Positions 35,505-45,339 of a stretch of 64,000 bases of DNA are shown here, piece by piece. How positions within the stretch are numbered: position 1 is the stretch's first letter; each line of letters starts with the position of its first letter. Origin of the DNA: Bacteroidia bacterium (lineage in GTDB: Bacteria; Bacteroidota; Bacteroidia; Chitinophagales; Saprospiraceae); NCBI GenBank assembly GCA_030426765.1, contig JAUHXV010000003.1, forward strand, positions 1 through 64,000, in the 5' to 3' direction. Position numbers and translations under genes: made by a program. The notes beneath the pieces are model-generated. The model was not told where the DNA came from and made no database searches. It saw only the letters and a list, made by a program, of their open reading frames with translations.

Positions 35505-36644
35505 TCAGTCGATGATCATCGTCTCCCGATCCAATACCTGTTGTTGAATCTGCTTGGGTAATTGACGTTCTGCATATTGCTGATCTCTCAATTGAGGTGT
35601 ATAACCCGCATCGCGAATCGCTTGTTGAATACCATTGGCGGTAAATCTAAAAGGTGCACCGGCGGCAGACACCACATTTTCCTCAATCATAATACTGCCC
35701 ATATCATCGGCACCGGCATGCAGGCATACTTGCGCAGTTTGTTTGCCAACAGTCAGCCAGGACGCCTGGATATGTTTGATATTGGGGAGCATAATTCTGC
35801 TTAGCGCGATCATTCGGATGTATTCATCTGAAGTGCATTGGTTTCTCGCTCGCTTTAGCTTTTTCAGGAGCGTTCCATCATCCATAAAAGGCCAGGGAAT
35901 AAAAGCAAGAAATCCAACCGCCCCATCCGGTTTCTCAGCCTGCACGCGACGAATATCCACAAGGTGCTCCATGCGCTCCATCAGCGTTTCGATATGCCCA
36001 AACATCATCGTGGCGGATGTGGTTAGTCCGGTTCGATGTGCTGCTCTCATTATATCTAGCCACTCCTGTGACCCACACTTACCTTTCGAGATGAGCCGTC
36101 GCACCCGATCGTTCAGGATCTCTGCACCTGCTCCCGGAAGGGAATCCAGTCCGGCTTCATTGAGTGTTTGCAACACTGTATCATGGCTGAGTTGATCGAG
36201 CTGACAGATATGCGCAATTTCGGGTGGCCCCAGTGCATGTAATTTAAGCTGAGGATATTCCATTTTCAAGTCGCGAAACAACTGCGTATAATAATCAAGC
36301 CCTAACTCAGGATGATGCCCGCCCTGAAGTAGTAATTGTTCACCCCCCAGGGCAAACATCTCTTCAATTTTGATTTTATATTCATCCAGAGTCGTGATAT
36401 AGGATTCCGGATGGCCGGGCCTCCGATAAAAATTGCAGAATTTACAATTCGCCACGCAGACATTTGTGGTATTGGAATTGCGATCGATGATCCAGGTGAC
36501 CTTCTTGCCCGGCACATGCTTTTGCCGAAGTTGGTCGCCGACAAACATCAGGGCTGCCGTTGGCGCTTCGCGGAACAGTGTGACACCTTCTTCAGCGGTC
36601 AGAAACTCCAGGCGGAGTGCTTTTTCCAATAACTTTTGAATCAT
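35505..36644 (-). CDS. mqnC: Dehypoxanthine futalosine cyclase (menaquinone synthesis, futalosine route)
   Basis: 379 residues from the ATG at 36644 (MIQKLLEKALRLEFLTAEEG). The radical-SAM cluster motif is Cys63-x3-Cys67-x2-Cys70 (CVANCKFC). The body has LQGGHHPELGLDYYTQLF, GAGAEIL and TTSATMMFGH, all typical of MqnC. It converts dehypoxanthine futalosine to cyclic DHFL in the menaquinone pathway used when MenFDHC is absent. A -7 box (TATATTTG on the minus strand) lies ~15 nt upstream of the ATG. It heads a two-gene unit with the PNP-family gene. Confidence 0.93.
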   Translation of the reverse strand: MIQKLLEKALRLEFLTAEEGVTLFREAPTAALMFVGDQLRQKHVPGKKVTWIIDRNSNTTNVCVANCKFCNFYRRPGHPESYITTLDEYKIKIEEMFALGGEQLLLQGGHHPELGLDYYTQLFRDLKMEYPQLKLHALGPPEIAHICQLDQLSHDTVLQTLNEAGLDSLPGAGAEILNDRVRRLISKGKCGSQEWLDIMRAAHRTGLTTSATMMFGHIETLMERMEHLVDIRRVQAEKPDGAVGFLAFIPWPFMDDGTLLKKLKRARNQCTSDEYIRMIALSRIMLPNIKHIQASWLTVGKQTAQVCLHAGADDMGSIMIEENVVSAAGAPFRFTANGIQQAIRDAGYTPQLRDQQYAERQLPKQIQQQVLDRETMIID

Positions 36645-36658
36645 GCGGAGTAGTAGAA

Positions 36659-36666
36659 CAAATATA
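36659..36666 (-). promoter_or_regulatory. -7 promoter box of mqnC
   Basis: Minus strand TATATTTG, 14 nt before the mqnC ATG. The predicted leader is about 10 nt. It also excludes the longer upstream frame as part of mqnC. Confidence 0.65.
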
Positions 36667-36902
36667 GGCGTAGAAGGATGTAAAGACACAGGAAAAACTG
36701 AATTCCTGCCCTTAAGCGAAGGATTCGTGAACAAGGCTTCGACGCTAAGGGTTCTCTTCAAGCGTGATTTTTTTCATTGAATAAGGATTAAAATACATAT
36801 AGACAAGTGTTTAGATATTATAAAAAATTATAATGAATAAATTTTCTCACAGATATTCGCTTATATGCGTCCTGAACAGATGAAAGGCAGATAAAAGGAT
36901 GC

Positions 36903-36933
36903 TTGATTAAGTGCTTAATAAACAGTATATTTG
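36903..36933 (+). promoter_or_regulatory. Promoter of the rimP-nusA-infB operon
   Basis: TTG (36903-36905), 20 nt spacer, TATATTTG (36926-36933). The predicted start site is ~36938, so the leader is about 44 nt and contains the hairpin at 36951-36976. Between mqnC (36644) and this promoter I see only an imperfect inverted repeat (36709-36718 with 36743-36751). Confidence 0.7.
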
Positions 36934-36950
36934 CACCGCGAATAATTGAC

Positions 36951-36976
36951 AGAGGGAACAGAAGTTCCCTCTTTTT
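36951..36976 (+). terminator. Terminator-like hairpin in the rimP leader (putative attenuator)
   Basis: Stem AGAGGGAAC (36951-36959) with GTTCCCTCT (36964-36972), a 4-nt loop AGAA, then a T-tract TTTT. It lies between the promoter and the ATG at 36982, and would stop most transcripts unless read through. Confidence 0.7.
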
Positions 36977-36981
36977 ATTGT

Positions 36982-37506
36982 ATGGCACCGGGCACCGCAG
37001 AAACGCATATTGAAACGCTGATCCAGTCCGCCTTTAATGAAGGGCGATGCGGTGACTTTTATATTGTCGACCTGGTGATTTCAGGAGGCAGCCAGATCGC
37101 TGTCTATGTGGATGGCGATGAAGGGCTCAATCTGGAACAGTGCAAACGGATCAGCAGAACTTTAGAATCGATATTGGATGAAGAGCCCTCATTGGGAGGA
37201 CGGTATGCATTAGAAATTTCTTCGCCGGGCGTGACACGACCGCTGAAGTTTCTGAGGCAGTATCGAAAACACATCGGACGCTTGCTTGACATCAAGCTTA
37301 CTGATGGAAATAAAACAGAAGGCGTGCTTAAGGAATGTCTGCCCAATGGCATATTGGTTGAAGTGCCTTCAAAAGAGCATAAAGCTGATCCGGTTGAAAA
37401 AGAGATTCCGTTTGAGGAAATCAAAGAGACCATGGTGCAGGTGCAGTTTGGAAAAATCAAAAAGGAAAAACGAGAAAAGAAAACGAAGAAGAAAAAGAAA
37501 AAATAA
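36982..37506 (+). CDS. rimP: Ribosome maturation factor RimP
   Basis: 174 residues from the ATG at 36982; the frame opens at 36946, but that start lies inside the leader hairpin. It has the two-domain RimP layout: alpha/beta N-terminal half (ISGGSQIAVYVDGDEGLNLEQCKRISRTLE) with YALEISSPGVTRPL, then a C-terminal SH3-like barrel. The last ~20 residues are an almost pure Lys/Glu tail (KKEKREKKTKKKKKK). It aids 30S assembly in the cytoplasm. It is the first gene of rimP-nusA-infB, with 52 nt before nusA. The leader holds an attenuator-like hairpin. Confidence 0.93.
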   Translation: MAPGTAETHIETLIQSAFNEGRCGDFYIVDLVISGGSQIAVYVDGDEGLNLEQCKRISRTLESILDEEPSLGGRYALEISSPGVTRPLKFLRQYRKHIGRLLDIKLTDGNKTEGVLKECLPNGILVEVPSKEHKADPVEKEIPFEEIKETMVQVQFGKIKKEKREKKTKKKKKK

Positions 37507-37558
37507 ATTATCCGTGAATTAATGCATTCATTACTATGAAAACTAATCAAAAAAGATC

Positions 37559-38794
37559 ATGAACCTAATCGAATCATTTTCTGAGTTTAAAGCCGGTAAA
37601 AATATTGACCGCCCCACGATGGTACGTGTTATGGAAGATGTATTTCGCACGCTCATTAAGAAGAAATACGGTTCGGATGAACATTTTGATATCATTGTCA
37701 ACATGAATGGAGACCTTCAGCTATGGCGCGTACGTAAAATCGTACCGGATGGTGAGGTGATGGACGAGCAGGGACAGGTTTCTCTTTCCGAAGCCAAGAG
37801 CATTGATGATAGTTATGAGTTAGACGAAGATTGCTACGAAGAGTTGACACTTGAGGACTTTGGCCGCCGCGCGATTATGGCTGCCAGACAAACACTGGTC
37901 TCCAGGATCATGGAGCTGGAAAAAGACGAAGTATTCCAGCGCTATAAAGATCGCGTGGGCGAAATCATTCTGGGGGAAGTGCAGCAGATCCTGAAGCGCG
38001 AAATTCTCATTCTGGATGATTCGACCAACAACGAACTTCTGTTACCGCGTACAGAAATGATCCGTGGCGATTATTTCAAAAAAGGAGATATGGTTCGCGC
38101 CATCATTAAGAGCGTGGAAATGAAAAACAACAATCCTGTGATCATCATTTCCAGAACAGATAATATGTTCCTGGCGAAATTGATGGAACAGGAAGTGCCG
38201 GAGGTAGAAGATGGACTGATCACCATCAAAAAGATCGTTCGCCTTCCGGGCGAGCGTGCCAAGGTGGCGGTAGAGTCGTATGACGACCGTATCGATCCGG
38301 TAGGCGCATGTGTCGGTATGAAAGGATCAAGAATCCACGGTATCGTGCGCGAGCTGAGAAATGAGAACATTGATATTGTCAATTACACCAACAACCTGAC
38401 GCTGTTTATCCAGCGTGCGCTGACCCCGGCCAAAGTGTCCAGTATTGATATCAATCAGGAGACGAAGCGCGCCAGTGTTTACCTTAAGCCGGATCAGGTT
38501 TCGCTGGCGATCGGTAAAGGAGGGTCTAATATTAAATTGGCCAGCTGGCTGACGGAGTACGAGATTGATGTGTTCAGAGATAGTGCAGATGCTGAGCAGG
38601 AAGATGTCGATCTGGATGAGTTTGCCGATGAGATCGAATCCTGGATCATTGATCAACTTAAAGGGATCGGATGTGACACGGCACGCAGTGTGTTGGCACT
38701 GAATCGGGAGGAGCTGGTGAGGCGCACAGATTTGGAAGAAGAGACAATCGATGAAATATTACAGATATTTACATCTGAATTTGAGGATAGCTGA
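37559..38794 (+). CDS. nusA: Transcription termination/antitermination factor NusA
   Basis: 411 residues. The N-terminal RNA polymerase-binding domain is followed by the S1 domain (~LPRTEMIRGDYFKKGDMVRAII), KH1 (VGACVGMKGSRIHGIVRELRNENIDIV) and KH2 (VSLAIGKGGSNIKLASWL), with a short acidic/helix-hairpin-helix C-terminal part (LKGIGCDTARSVLALNREEL). NusA controls pausing and intrinsic termination, which matters here because the operon's own leader carries a terminator-like hairpin. It is followed by infB 76 nt downstream. Confidence 0.96.
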   Translation: MNLIESFSEFKAGKNIDRPTMVRVMEDVFRTLIKKKYGSDEHFDIIVNMNGDLQLWRVRKIVPDGEVMDEQGQVSLSEAKSIDDSYELDEDCYEELTLEDFGRRAIMAARQTLVSRIMELEKDEVFQRYKDRVGEIILGEVQQILKREILILDDSTNNELLLPRTEMIRGDYFKKGDMVRAIIKSVEMKNNNPVIIISRTDNMFLAKLMEQEVPEVEDGLITIKKIVRLPGERAKVAVESYDDRIDPVGACVGMKGSRIHGIVRELRNENIDIVNYTNNLTLFIQRALTPAKVSSIDINQETKRASVYLKPDQVSLAIGKGGSNIKLASWLTEYEIDVFRDSADAEQEDVDLDEFADEIESWIIDQLKGIGCDTARSVLALNREELVRRTDLEEETIDEILQIFTSEFEDS

Positions 38795-38870
38795 TCGGAG
38801 TCTCTCCAGTTGGTCACCATACAGGTGACGGGTGAACGGGAGGAGATAAGTTTGAATTTAACGACCCAAT

Positions 38871-41537
38871 ATGTCGCAAAGACTTGTTAAAGTAGCCAAA
38901 GAATTGAATGTCGGTACGGACAGTATCGTGGAATACCTTGCTGAAAAAGGGTTTACGATAGAGGCCAAGCCGTCCACTAAAATCTCGGATGAGATGCACG
39001 ACCTGCTTCTCAAGGAGTTTAGTGGGTCTATTGCTATCAAAGAACAAGCAGACAATATGGTGATCGGTACGCGTCCTGCCAAACCTGCAGAGGAAGAGCA
39101 GCCCGCTACGCCAAAAGCGCCCAAGGATGAAAAACCTGCTGCTGAAGAAGCCGCTCCGTCTGTCGTCCAGAAAGCCGAATTAAAGGAGACCGACAAACCC
39201 AAAGTGAAGGTCGTAGGCAAAATCGACCTTACGCCTAAACCACCCGCAGCTAAAAAAGTAGCTGAACCGGAAGAGAAAGAACCGGAACAGGAAATCACCG
39301 CACCGGAAAGTGTTGAGGAGACGGAGAGTGAAATACCCGAAGAAGTCCTGAAAGCGGATGCACCCAAACTGCAGGGGCTGAAGATCCTGGGTAAAATTGA
39401 TGCCAATAAGCTTGAAACAGCCAAATCCAAGAAAGCAGAAAAGGAAAAGGCTGCGAAAGCGAAAAAGGACAGAGAGGCCAAGCCACTGGCTTCTTCTGAC
39501 ACCAGCACTGCTCAAAAACGCAAGCGCAAGCGCAAAAAGATCACTCCTGACAGCGCCGGAGGAAGAGCTACCGGAAGAAAGTCCGGACGTTTTGATCGCG
39601 ATGAACTGAAAGAAGTTTCCAAAAAGGAAATCGATGATCAAATCAAAGCAACCATGGCGCGGTTGTCCGGTGGAAAAAGTAAACGCCAGAAAATTCGACG
39701 CGAATCCAGAAAGGATAAAGTCGAGCGACAGGAACAAATGGCTGAAGCAGTCGATGAAAAGCTGCTGCAGCTCACAGAGTTTGTCTCCGTTTCCGAACTC
39801 GCCAGCCTGATGAATACACCGGTGACCGATGTCATCATGACGTGTATGAATCTCGGCGTTATTGTCTCGATCAACCAGCGCCTCGATGCAGAGATCATCG
39901 AATTGGTCGCCGGAGAGTTTGGATTTGAAATAGAATTTATCTCCGCCGAAGAGCAGGTCCTCTATGAAGAAGAAGAAGACGATGATGATCCGGAAGATCT
40001 GCAACCACGCCCACCGATTGTTACTGTAATGGGACACGTTGATCATGGAAAAACATCCTTGCTTGATTATATCCGTTCAGCCAACGTAGTAAGTGGTGAA
40101 GCAGGTGGTATCACACAGCACATTGGTGCCTATGAAATGGAAGTCAAACCCGGGAAGTCCATCACCTTCCTCGATACACCGGGACACGAAGCGTTTACCG
40201 CGATGCGTGCCCGTGGTGCGAAAGTGACAGACATTGCTGTGATCATAGTGGCGGCCGATGATTCTGTGATGCCACAGACAAAGGAAGCCATTAGCCACGC
40301 TCAGGCAGCCGGCGTACCTATCGTATTTGCCATTAACAAAGTCGATAAAGACGGTGCGGATCCGGAACGAATTAAAGAAGAACTGTCACGGATGAACCTC
40401 CTGGTGGAAGACTGGGGCGGAAAAATTCAATCCGCAGATATCTCTGCCAAAACCGGATTGAATGTAGATCTGCTCCTTGAAAAAATCATCCTCGAGGCGG
40501 ATCTGCTGGAGCTCAAAGCCAATCCCGATCGCCTCGCCTCAGGGGTTGTGATCGAAGCATCGCTGGACAAAGGCCGTGGTTATGTCACTAAGCTTCTCGT
40601 ACAGAAAGGAAACCTTGCAATTTCCGATATCATCGTCAGCGGTGAATTCAGCGGAAAGGTCAAGGCGATGTTCAACGAACGCGGTAAAAAAATAAAATCA
40701 GCCGGACCGTCAACGCCGGTTCTGATTCTTGGATTGAATGGCGCTCCGCAAGCCGGTGAGAAGTTCAGAGAATTTGAAAGTGAACAGGATGCCCGCGCTG
40801 TTGCGGCGTACCGCAGCCAGATCAATCGCGAGCAGACCAACCGAGCCAATAAGCGTATTTCACTCGATGAAATCGGACGTCGTCTGGCACTCGGAAGCTT
40901 TAAAGAACTCAACCTGATCATCAAAGGGGACGTGGATGGATCCATTGAAGCGATGGCAGACTCATTGCAGAAACTGTCCATCGAAACCATCCAGGTGAAT
41001 ATCCTCCATCAGGCGGTAGGCCAGATCGTCGAATCAGATGTTCTGCTTGCCTCAGCGTCTGATGCTATCATCGTGGGCTTCCAGGTGAGGCCCTCCATCG
41101 CAGCGCGTAAACTGGCGGAGAAAGAAGGCGTGGAAATCAAGTTGTACTCTGTCATCTACGAGGCCATCAACGAGATCAAAGCCGCTATCGAAGGGATGCT
41201 CGAGCCCACCAAAGAAGAGAAAGTCCTTGGACAGATCGAAATCCGCGAAATCTTTAAGATCAGTAAAGTGGGTACCGTGGCCGGATGTTATGTGCTGGAA
41301 GGAAAAGTGTCAAGAAACAATCACGTCCGCGTGATTCGCGATGGTATCGTAATCTATCCGACAAAGGAAAATACACATGGCGAACTTTCAACGCTCAAGC
41401 GCTTTAAAGATGATGTGAAGGAAGTCAAAGCCGGTATGGAGTGTGGTCTCACCATCAAAAACTACAATGATATCAAAGTTGGCGATGTGATTGAAGTTTA
41501 TGAGATCAACGAAATCCGTGGCACGCTCGACAGCTGA
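38871..41537 (+). CDS. infB: Translation initiation factor IF-2
   Basis: 888 residues. A ~290-residue low-complexity Lys/Glu/Ala/Pro N-terminal region with a first helical IF2_N motif ([24 protein letters not shown]) precedes the second IF2_N and the GTPase. G1 is GHVDHGKT (388-395), G3 DTPGHEAF and G4 NKVD (489-492). Domains II, III and IV follow and are complete. IF-2 brings initiator tRNA to the 30S subunit and promotes subunit joining with GTP. It is co-directional with rimP and nusA. The next gene begins inside its last codons. Confidence 0.97.
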   Translation: MSQRLVKVAKELNVGTDSIVEYLAEKGFTIEAKPSTKISDEMHDLLLKEFSGSIAIKEQADNMVIGTRPAKPAEEEQPATPKAPKDEKPAAEEAAPSVVQKAELKETDKPKVKVVGKIDLTPKPPAAKKVAEPEEKEPEQEITAPESVEETESEIPEEVLKADAPKLQGLKILGKIDANKLETAKSKKAEKEKAAKAKKDREAKPLASSDTSTAQKRKRKRKKITPDSAGGRATGRKSGRFDRDELKEVSKKEIDDQIKATMARLSGGKSKRQKIRRESRKDKVERQEQMAEAVDEKLLQLTEFVSVSELASLMNTPVTDVIMTCMNLGVIVSINQRLDAEIIELVAGEFGFEIEFISAEEQVLYEEEEDDDDPEDLQPRPPIVTVMGHVDHGKTSLLDYIRSANVVSGEAGGITQHIGAYEMEVKPGKSITFLDTPGHEAFTAMRARGAKVTDIAVIIVAADDSVMPQTKEAISHAQAAGVPIVFAINKVDKDGADPERIKEELSRMNLLVEDWGGKIQSADISAKTGLNVDLLLEKIILEADLLELKANPDRLASGVVIEASLDKGRGYVTKLLVQKGNLAISDIIVSGEFSGKVKAMFNERGKKIKSAGPSTPVLILGLNGAPQAGEKFREFESEQDARAVAAYRSQINREQTNRANKRISLDEIGRRLALGSFKELNLIIKGDVDGSIEAMADSLQKLSIETIQVNILHQAVGQIVESDVLLASASDAIIVGFQVRPSIAARKLAEKEGVEIKLYSVIYEAINEIKAAIEGMLEPTKEEKVLGQIEIREIFKISKVGTVAGCYVLEGKVSRNNHVRVIRDGIVIYPTKENTHGELSTLKRFKDDVKEVKAGMECGLTIKNYNDIKVGDVIEVYEINEIRGTLDS

Positions 41538-42330
41538 TACATTCCAAATTCCCGATTCAGATAAGAAGATTTTCCAATGGCTGGAAGATCATTTCCGTTT
41601 GTATAATACATCCTCATTTATAGAGGATGACCCGGTGTCTGTGCCTCATCGTTTCAGCCGATTACAGGATATTGAAATAGCCGGCTTTTTTACGGCCATC
41701 ATGGCCTGGGGCAACCGCACGACGATCATCCGGAAATCGCTGGATCTTATGCAGCGGATGGACGACGCGCCCTATGACTTTATCCGGCATCACCAAGAGA
41801 AGGATCGCAAACGATTTGCCACGTTCAGACACCGAACACTTCAGCCGGAAGATGTCATCTTTCTGGTGGACCGCCTTCAGCAATATTATTCAGCGCATGA
41901 CTCGCTTGAACAGGCTTTTATAAATCACATGGGAAAGAAAGATAAGGATGTGTATCACGGATTAGCCGGATTCCACGATATGCTGTTTCAACCTCCCTGG
42001 GTGCTCGAACGGACGCGCAAACATATCGCCACGCCTGTTAGAAAATCCAGTTGCAAACGCCTGAATATGTTTCTTCGATGGATGGTTCGAAAGGATACGG
42101 CCGGAGTGGACTTTGGTGTATGGAAAAAAATTAAACCCTCCCAACTCATCATTCCCCTCGACGTGCATGTGGGGGCCGTAGCGCGGCATCTTCACTTAAT
42201 GGATCGCAAGGCGAATGACTGGCGAGCCGCAAAAGAGCTGACCGATCGTCTAAAATCGTTTGATCCGAATGATCCGGTCAAATATGATTATGCATTATTC
42301 GGAGCAGGGGTCAATCGGGCAGGTCGTTAG
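41500..42330 (+). CDS. TIGR02757/DUF2400 family protein
   Basis: 276 residues from the ATG at 41500, overlapping the infB end by 38 nt; an in-frame TTG at 41491 is the alternative. The sequence ([54 protein letters not shown] and [13 protein letters not shown]) matches the TIGR02757 family, which has a helix-hairpin-helix DNA-glycosylase-like fold, but no enzyme activity is established. The overlap puts it in the infB transcript. Its 3' end overlaps the converging upp gene by 20 nt. Confidence 0.85.
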   Translation: MRSTKSVARSTADTFQIPDSDKKIFQWLEDHFRLYNTSSFIEDDPVSVPHRFSRLQDIEIAGFFTAIMAWGNRTTIIRKSLDLMQRMDDAPYDFIRHHQEKDRKRFATFRHRTLQPEDVIFLVDRLQQYYSAHDSLEQAFINHMGKKDKDVYHGLAGFHDMLFQPPWVLERTRKHIATPVRKSSCKRLNMFLRWMVRKDTAGVDFGVWKKIKPSQLIIPLDVHVGAVARHLHLMDRKANDWRAAKELTDRLKSFDPNDPVKYDYALFGAGVNRAGR

Positions 42331-42997
42331 ACTTTTGTCCATACGCAAGATCGCCCGCGTCACCCAACCCGGGAACGATAAAGGATTTTGCAGTGAGCTC
42401 TTCATCTTCTGCGCCGATCCAAATGGTCGCATCCGGGTATTCGATATGTACATACTCAAGTCCGGCGGTCGAAGCGACCACGGAGGCGATATGGATTTCA
42501 CGCGGTGTCCCGTAATCGCCGACGAGCGCATCGAGTGTCTGTACCACACTGGATCCGGTAGCGAGCATCGGGTCGCTGAGGATGAGCACTTTGTTGGTGA
42601 TTTCCGGACTGCTGATGTATTCGAGATGGATTTCAAACGAACCATCTTTATGGTGCTTGCGATAGGCAGAGATAAACGCATTTTCGGCCTGGTCAAACAC
42701 GGAGAGCATGCCTTCGTGCATCGGCAAGCCTGCTCTTAGGATCGTCCCGAGGACCAGAGGGTCTTCAAGTTGGTAGCAGTTGGCCATACCCAGCGGGGTG
42801 ATCGTCTCCACTTCCTTATACTTCAGTTTTTTACTGATTTCGTAGGCCATGATTTGCCCAAATCGCCTGAGATTGAGGCGAAACATAGTAGGGTTGAGCT
42901 GAACTTGTTCGTCTCTGAGCTGGCGCAAATAATCATTTGTAATAGAGCGCGTTGCTGAAAAATTTATGACCACGGTAGTTGATTTGTCCTCGCTCAA
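42311..42997 (-). CDS. upp: Uracil phosphoribosyltransferase
   Basis: 228 residues. The PRPP-binding motif LILSDPMLATGSSVV, the hinge ILRAGLPMHEGMLSVFDQA and the uracil-binding C-terminus (YVHIEYPDATIWIGAEDEE, then VPGLGDAGDLAYG) are all present. It makes UMP from uracil and PRPP in pyrimidine salvage. The stop codon lies 20 nt inside the 3' end of the opposing TIGR02757 gene. It is divergent from the barrel gene at 43110. Confidence 0.95.
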   Translation of the reverse strand: MSEDKSTTVVINFSATRSITNDYLRQLRDEQVQLNPTMFRLNLRRFGQIMAYEISKKLKYKEVETITPLGMANCYQLEDPLVLGTILRAGLPMHEGMLSVFDQAENAFISAYRKHHKDGSFEIHLEYISSPEITNKVLILSDPMLATGSSVVQTLDALVGDYGTPREIHIASVVASTAGLEYVHIEYPDATIWIGAEDEELTAKSFIVPGLGDAGDLAYGQKSNDLPD

Positions 42998-43097
42998 GAT
43001 AGTGAATGCCTTTGATCATCAAACGCGTTTAAGGTTGATTTTTTGTCATTTTTGGGTTTCTGGCGCTGAATTTATAATTCCCTCTTCCAAAAACCCC

Positions 43098-43105
43098 TAT
43101 CTTTC
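43098..43105 (+). promoter_or_regulatory. -7-like box 4 nt before the gene at 43110
   Basis: TATCTTTC, one base from TAnnTTTG. The close GTG start implies a near-leaderless transcript; this supports GTG 43110 as the true start. Confidence 0.4.
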
Positions 43106-43109
43106 GAAA

Positions 43110-43910
43110 GTGAAACGGGTGTTTCTATCAATATTAGTATGGGGATTGGGTGCGGCTTACTTTGGCTCACTCAGTGCTCAATCTGTGGTTCAGCCCAAGC
43201 AACTGGATTACAGTTCTATGGGCGTCCTTTACAACACCGAACGGGTGTTTGAAATCAGACCTCATCTCAACGGAGGAGCTCTATCCGTTCAGTTCGGAAA
43301 GATCAAAACATTTTACAAAACACATTACTATCAGTTTGATATCGGTTACCTCAAGCACCCGAAAGAGAAAAGGCAGACCGTAACGTTCAATTCGGGCAAT
43401 CCGTTTGCCACGACAACGAATAGCTATACCTATGGCAAACAAAATCATTTTTTGATTTTGCGAGGCGGGGTAGGCAAGAAAATTTATTTCTCTGAAAAGG
43501 CAAAGCGAAAGGGAGTGGCTGTGGGTATGAATTACGAAGTAGGGGCTTCGATCGGGATTCTTGACCCGTATTATCTGAAGCTCACACGTCTGCGGGAAAA
43601 CGGTCGTGATGATTATATCTCCACCGAACGATATTCAGAAGAAAATGCGGATGTGTTTCTGGACAACTCCCGGATCGTGGGATCTGCATCACTGTTTAAG
43701 GGGTTTGGTAACCTTACTTTCCTGCCCGGACTGCATGGCCGACTCGGTGCGCACTTTAGTGTTGGCGCATTTGACAAATATGTCAAAGCGTTTGAAATCG
43801 GAGTGATGGCAGATGCATTTTTTCAGCGCGTCCCCATTATGATTATTGACAACAACAGTCCGGTGTTTGTCAACGGATTTATCTCCTTCCAGATTGGAAA
43901 ACGACAATAA
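43110..43910 (+). CDS. Putative outer-membrane beta-barrel protein
   Basis: 266 residues from GTG 43110 (MKRVFLSILVWGLGAAYFGSLSAQ, a clear signal peptide). The frame opens at 42966, but the extra residues overlap the upp promoter side and lack a signal. The mature sequence has alternating aromatic/hydrophobic strands (YYQFDIGYL, LRGGVGKKIYF, GMNYEVGASIGIL, SFQIGKRQ at the end) as in barrels of unknown function. It converges with the permease gene 3 nt downstream. Function unknown. Confidence 0.65.
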   Translation: MKRVFLSILVWGLGAAYFGSLSAQSVVQPKQLDYSSMGVLYNTERVFEIRPHLNGGALSVQFGKIKTFYKTHYYQFDIGYLKHPKEKRQTVTFNSGNPFATTTNSYTYGKQNHFLILRGGVGKKIYFSEKAKRKGVAVGMNYEVGASIGILDPYYLKLTRLRENGRDDYISTERYSEENADVFLDNSRIVGSASLFKGFGNLTFLPGLHGRLGAHFSVGAFDKYVKAFEIGVMADAFFQRVPIMIIDNNSPVFVNGFISFQIGKRQ

Positions 43911-43913
43911 CGT

Positions 43914-45335
43914 TTATTCAGCAGTTTCCTGATTGTTTTGCGAAGCACCTTTTTTGGTAAACCACCAATAGAGAGGTATACCTGTCATCATAAGGCCCAT
44001 TCCCATAAAGGCTTCCCGGGGTTGCGTGATAAACGTATTGATGACTAAACCGATACAGAATAAAATAAATAAAGCCGGAATAACGGGGTATCCCCAGACT
44101 TTGTAGGGGCGATGTGCATCCGGCATTGTTTTCCGAAGCACAAAGACACCGGCAGCGGTTGCGCCATAGAAGATAAACATGGCGAAAATGATCATATCCG
44201 TCAATTGATCAAAGGATCCGGACAGCACGAGCAGACAAGCCCATATCGCCTGCAGGGCAATAACATTGGACGGTACACTCGCCTTGTTTAGTTTGGCCAT
44301 AGAGGAAAAAAATAACTTCTCTCGCGCCATAGCATAATAGGTTCGCGCACTTCCGTAAATCGTGGCGTGGGTACAACCTAAGGTAGTGATGACAATCAGG
44401 ACGGAAATAAAAATGAGTCCGCTGTTGCCGAAGATTTTTCTGATCACTTCAATCGCAGCCACCTGAGTACCATCCGCATTGACGGCTTTTAATTCGTCGA
44501 TCGAAAGTACCGACATATAGGTCATATTGACCAGGAAGTAGATCACGATGATCAGCCCTACTCCGATAGCTATTCCTTTCGGCAGATTCGTATAGGCATC
44601 TTTGATTTCTCCACCAATAAATCCCACGGAAGACCATCCCTGATAGGCCCAGAATGCCGCCAGCATAGCGGTAAACATCACACTGATCGTAATCGGATGA
44701 TCGGGCGATCTGGTAAAATCAAAACTATTAGCAATGACAGCTTCCGAACTACTCAATCCAAAGATGACGATGCCTGCCAGACCGATACCTACCAGCCACA
44801 ATATGGCTCTGCTAAGATTAGCGCCGGATCGTATGCTTCTTGTATTAATCGCACTCAGGATAATAATCAGCACGATAGCCACGATTTTAGTGTTTAGGTC
44901 TGCTAATGGATAGAAGAGGCCGCCGATTGAAATGTCCGCCAGATCCGGCAGGATAGGCGGAATATCCACGATCGCCAAAAATGATTGAGCAAATACATAA
45001 GCAATCGAAGAGATGGCGGCTGTTTGGATCACGGAAAAATTGGCCCAGCCAAACATGAAGGACAGAAACCGATTGTAGATCTTCTTAAAATATGCGTACT
45101 CCCCCCCGGTGTCGGCCAGCATGCCGGCCACTTCAGCGTTACTGAGGGCTCCCAGTAGCGTGATGATTCCACCGAGTATCCAGGCGACTAATACCCAACC
45201 TGAGGAGTTGAGCTGTTCGGCCATAGGAGCTACTTTTTTGTAGACTCCGGAGCCAAGAATATTGGCAAGAATAAAAATGATGACATAGCCTAATCCAAGT
45301 GAACGGATTAGCCCCTGGTTTACCGTCGTGCTCAT
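43914..45335 (-). CDS. Amino-acid permease (APC superfamily)
   Basis: 473 residues, about 12 membrane segments. The N-terminal segment IIFILANILGSGVYKK with the GSGV/I substrate loop in TM1, GGEYAYFKKIYN in TM3 and GWSSVGFIGGEIK in TM6 are the APC signature, close to the L-amino-acid/LAT-like group. It imports or exchanges amino acids at the inner membrane; the substrate is not readable. It lies 62 nt after YitT on the same strand, with an inverted repeat just before its start. Confidence 0.88.
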   Translation of the reverse strand: MSTTVNQGLIRSLGLGYVIIFILANILGSGVYKKVAPMAEQLNSSGWVLVAWILGGIITLLGALSNAEVAGMLADTGGEYAYFKKIYNRFLSFMFGWANFSVIQTAAISSIAYVFAQSFLAIVDIPPILPDLADISIGGLFYPLADLNTKIVAIVLIIILSAINTRSIRSGANLSRAILWLVGIGLAGIVIFGLSSSEAVIANSFDFTRSPDHPITISVMFTAMLAAFWAYQGWSSVGFIGGEIKDAYTNLPKGIAIGVGLIIVIYFLVNMTYMSVLSIDELKAVNADGTQVAAIEVIRKIFGNSGLIFISVLIVITTLGCTHATIYGSARTYYAMAREKLFFSSMAKLNKASVPSNVIALQAIWACLLVLSGSFDQLTDMIIFAMFIFYGATAAGVFVLRKTMPDAHRPYKVWGYPVIPALFILFCIGLVINTFITQPREAFMGMGLMMTGIPLYWWFTKKGASQNNQETAE

Positions 45336-45339
45336 GAGA

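Noticed and set aside
36709-36751. Imperfect stem upstream of the rimP promoter as a terminator
   Set aside because: CCCTTAAGCG/CGCTAAGGG has a bulge and a 24-nt gap, and the T-run begins ~17 nt later; too weak to call.
39180-40046. 288-codon minus-strand frame inside infB
   Set aside because: It is the reverse of the Lys/Glu-rich IF-2 N-terminus, giving a Phe/Leu-rich sequence with no family features.
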